A stretch of DNA of 64,000 nt from Trogon surrucura (lineage: Eukaryota; Chordata; Aves; Trogoniformes; Trogonidae). The translations under genes were made by a program, and so were the position numbers. The DNA lies in the NCBI GenBank assembly GCA_020746105.1, contig CM036618.1, positions 11,850,501 to 11,914,500 on the forward strand, in the 5' to 3' direction. Below are positions 63,111-64,000 of the stretch, piece by piece. Each line of letters starts with the position of its first letter. The first letter of the stretch is position 1. The notes beneath the pieces were generated by a model. That model saw nothing but the letters and a program-made list of their open reading frames with translations. It did not search any database and was not told the origin of the DNA.

Positions 63111-64000
63111 CAAAGTCATTTTTTATGATGATTAGAGAGAGTAATCCAGATAATTTTGTTTGATAAAAACTAATTTAACTGAGCCAGAGATAAGAAGATA
63201 TTTTTTTCTCTTTGTTCTGTTCTGCTTAGTACCAGCCTATTGTTTCTGAACAGGAAGATGATGAGTGGGAGATTTTGAAACAAGTAATCCACCAAGCAAG
63301 CCATAAAAATGCTGAAGAAAAAGACTTTTGGTGACAGAATTAAAGTAAAAAAGCATTTACTTTGTTTTTTAAAAAAAAAGTTCAAATGGTATGGGAACAT
63401 TTAACACTAGATACTTTATCGGAAAGAAAGATGCTTTGTGGAATCAAAGCTCTGTTAATTTTTCTTTCGCTTAGCTTTTTTTTTCAAAATCTTCAGAAAG
63501 GTATTTTAAGATGTTGATATAATTCATATTAACATTTTTGAAAACCTGAGGGCCATTTTTATGCTTTAAAATGTCTCATTGTTCTGAAATATAAGCTAAT
63601 TCCAGTAACAAGCATTTATAAAATCAGAAAATGGTATAATCTTCCCATCTGAGAATCCAAAAGTCCAAAGAATTACGAAAATCTTAGTGTTCTCAAAATT
63701 TTACTTGTGAGCATTTTGAATATCTTAGATGGGAAAGACAGCTGCTTTGAAAAAAAAAAGTAGATCAGAAAAACACTGTTCTGTTGTGTAAGAGAGAGAT
63801 GACTTGATTATTAAATATGAACAATTTCAAACAAGAACAGAGTGCTAGAAGAGAAATATGAAAAGAATTATTTACATGACAAAACCTGATCTTTTGTAAA
63901 ACACAGCCATAGTAATTTAGCTTATTATTTCTATATTTAATCCAATAATTTATATGACTAAAATTTTCTGTCAATGTCTTCAAGAGGGACTAATCCATCA
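63111..64000. other. AT-rich sequence to the window end
   Basis: Strongly AT-rich with A/T runs (for example near 63,371 and 63,750). No repeat tail, gene or RNA was identified. It may contain the decayed remainder of the preceding LINE. Confidence 0.4.

Noticed and set aside
1..64000. CRISPR arrays, operons, bacterial or phage features
   Set aside because: The sequence is clearly vertebrate (avian CR1 throughout); no direct-repeat/spacer arrays or prokaryotic gene organisation are present.

Overview
The window is vertebrate nuclear DNA, almost certainly from a bird. It is AT-leaning, has no compact gene arrangement, and is scattered with CR1 LINE copies that end in the typical avian 3' tail (TTGGACTAGATGATC, then a GGTCCCTTCCAACC-like segment, then short ATTCTATG/ATTCTGTG repeats). 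At 49,252-49,444 there is a tRNA-Ile-derived SINE with a CR1-type tail. That architecture is known from the songbird family TguSINE1, so a passerine is the best guess, though one copy does not prove it.

Layout. Positions 1-105 look like the end of a coding exon, followed by about 2.4 kb resembling a 3' UTR that ends near an ATTAAA signal at 2,495. I cannot name this gene. Everything after it looks like a gene-poor interval, intergenic or intronic, with no convincing conserved protein. Young or moderately old CR1 copies lie at 3.70-4.16 kb (-), 7.41-7.88 kb (+), 10.83-10.91 kb (+), 18.40-19.00 kb (-), 31.78-32.32 kb (+), 33.82-33.92 kb (+), 52.52-52.96 kb (+) and 59.00-59.27 kb (+). The 7.41 kb copy appears to sit inside an older CR1 that resumes at 7,878 and runs to 8,819. 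Much older CR1/L3-like copies are found at 36.25-36.58, 37.42-37.69, 40.63-42.48 and 43.54-44.22 kb (all -) and at 61.60-63.11 kb (+), with a weak remnant near 29.9 kb.

Non-LINE structure includes a pair of related imperfect palindromes at 47.07-47.24 kb, a 106-bp pure pyrimidine tract at 21.17-21.28 kb, a 13-bp-periodic ATGATAT cluster at 5.37-5.44 kb, and several local tandem duplications. Some AT-rich, homeodomain-motif-rich stretches (15.3, 24.5 and 49.8 kb) look like possible conserved non-coding elements, but that cannot be tested without other genomes.

I do not see a new gene system. The most useful items to check are the tRNA-Ile/CR1 SINE, the nested CR1, the palindrome pair, and two speculative exon-like segments: a signal-peptide-like open frame ending at a strong donor at 18,213, and an acceptor/donor-bounded segment at 46,239-46,318.
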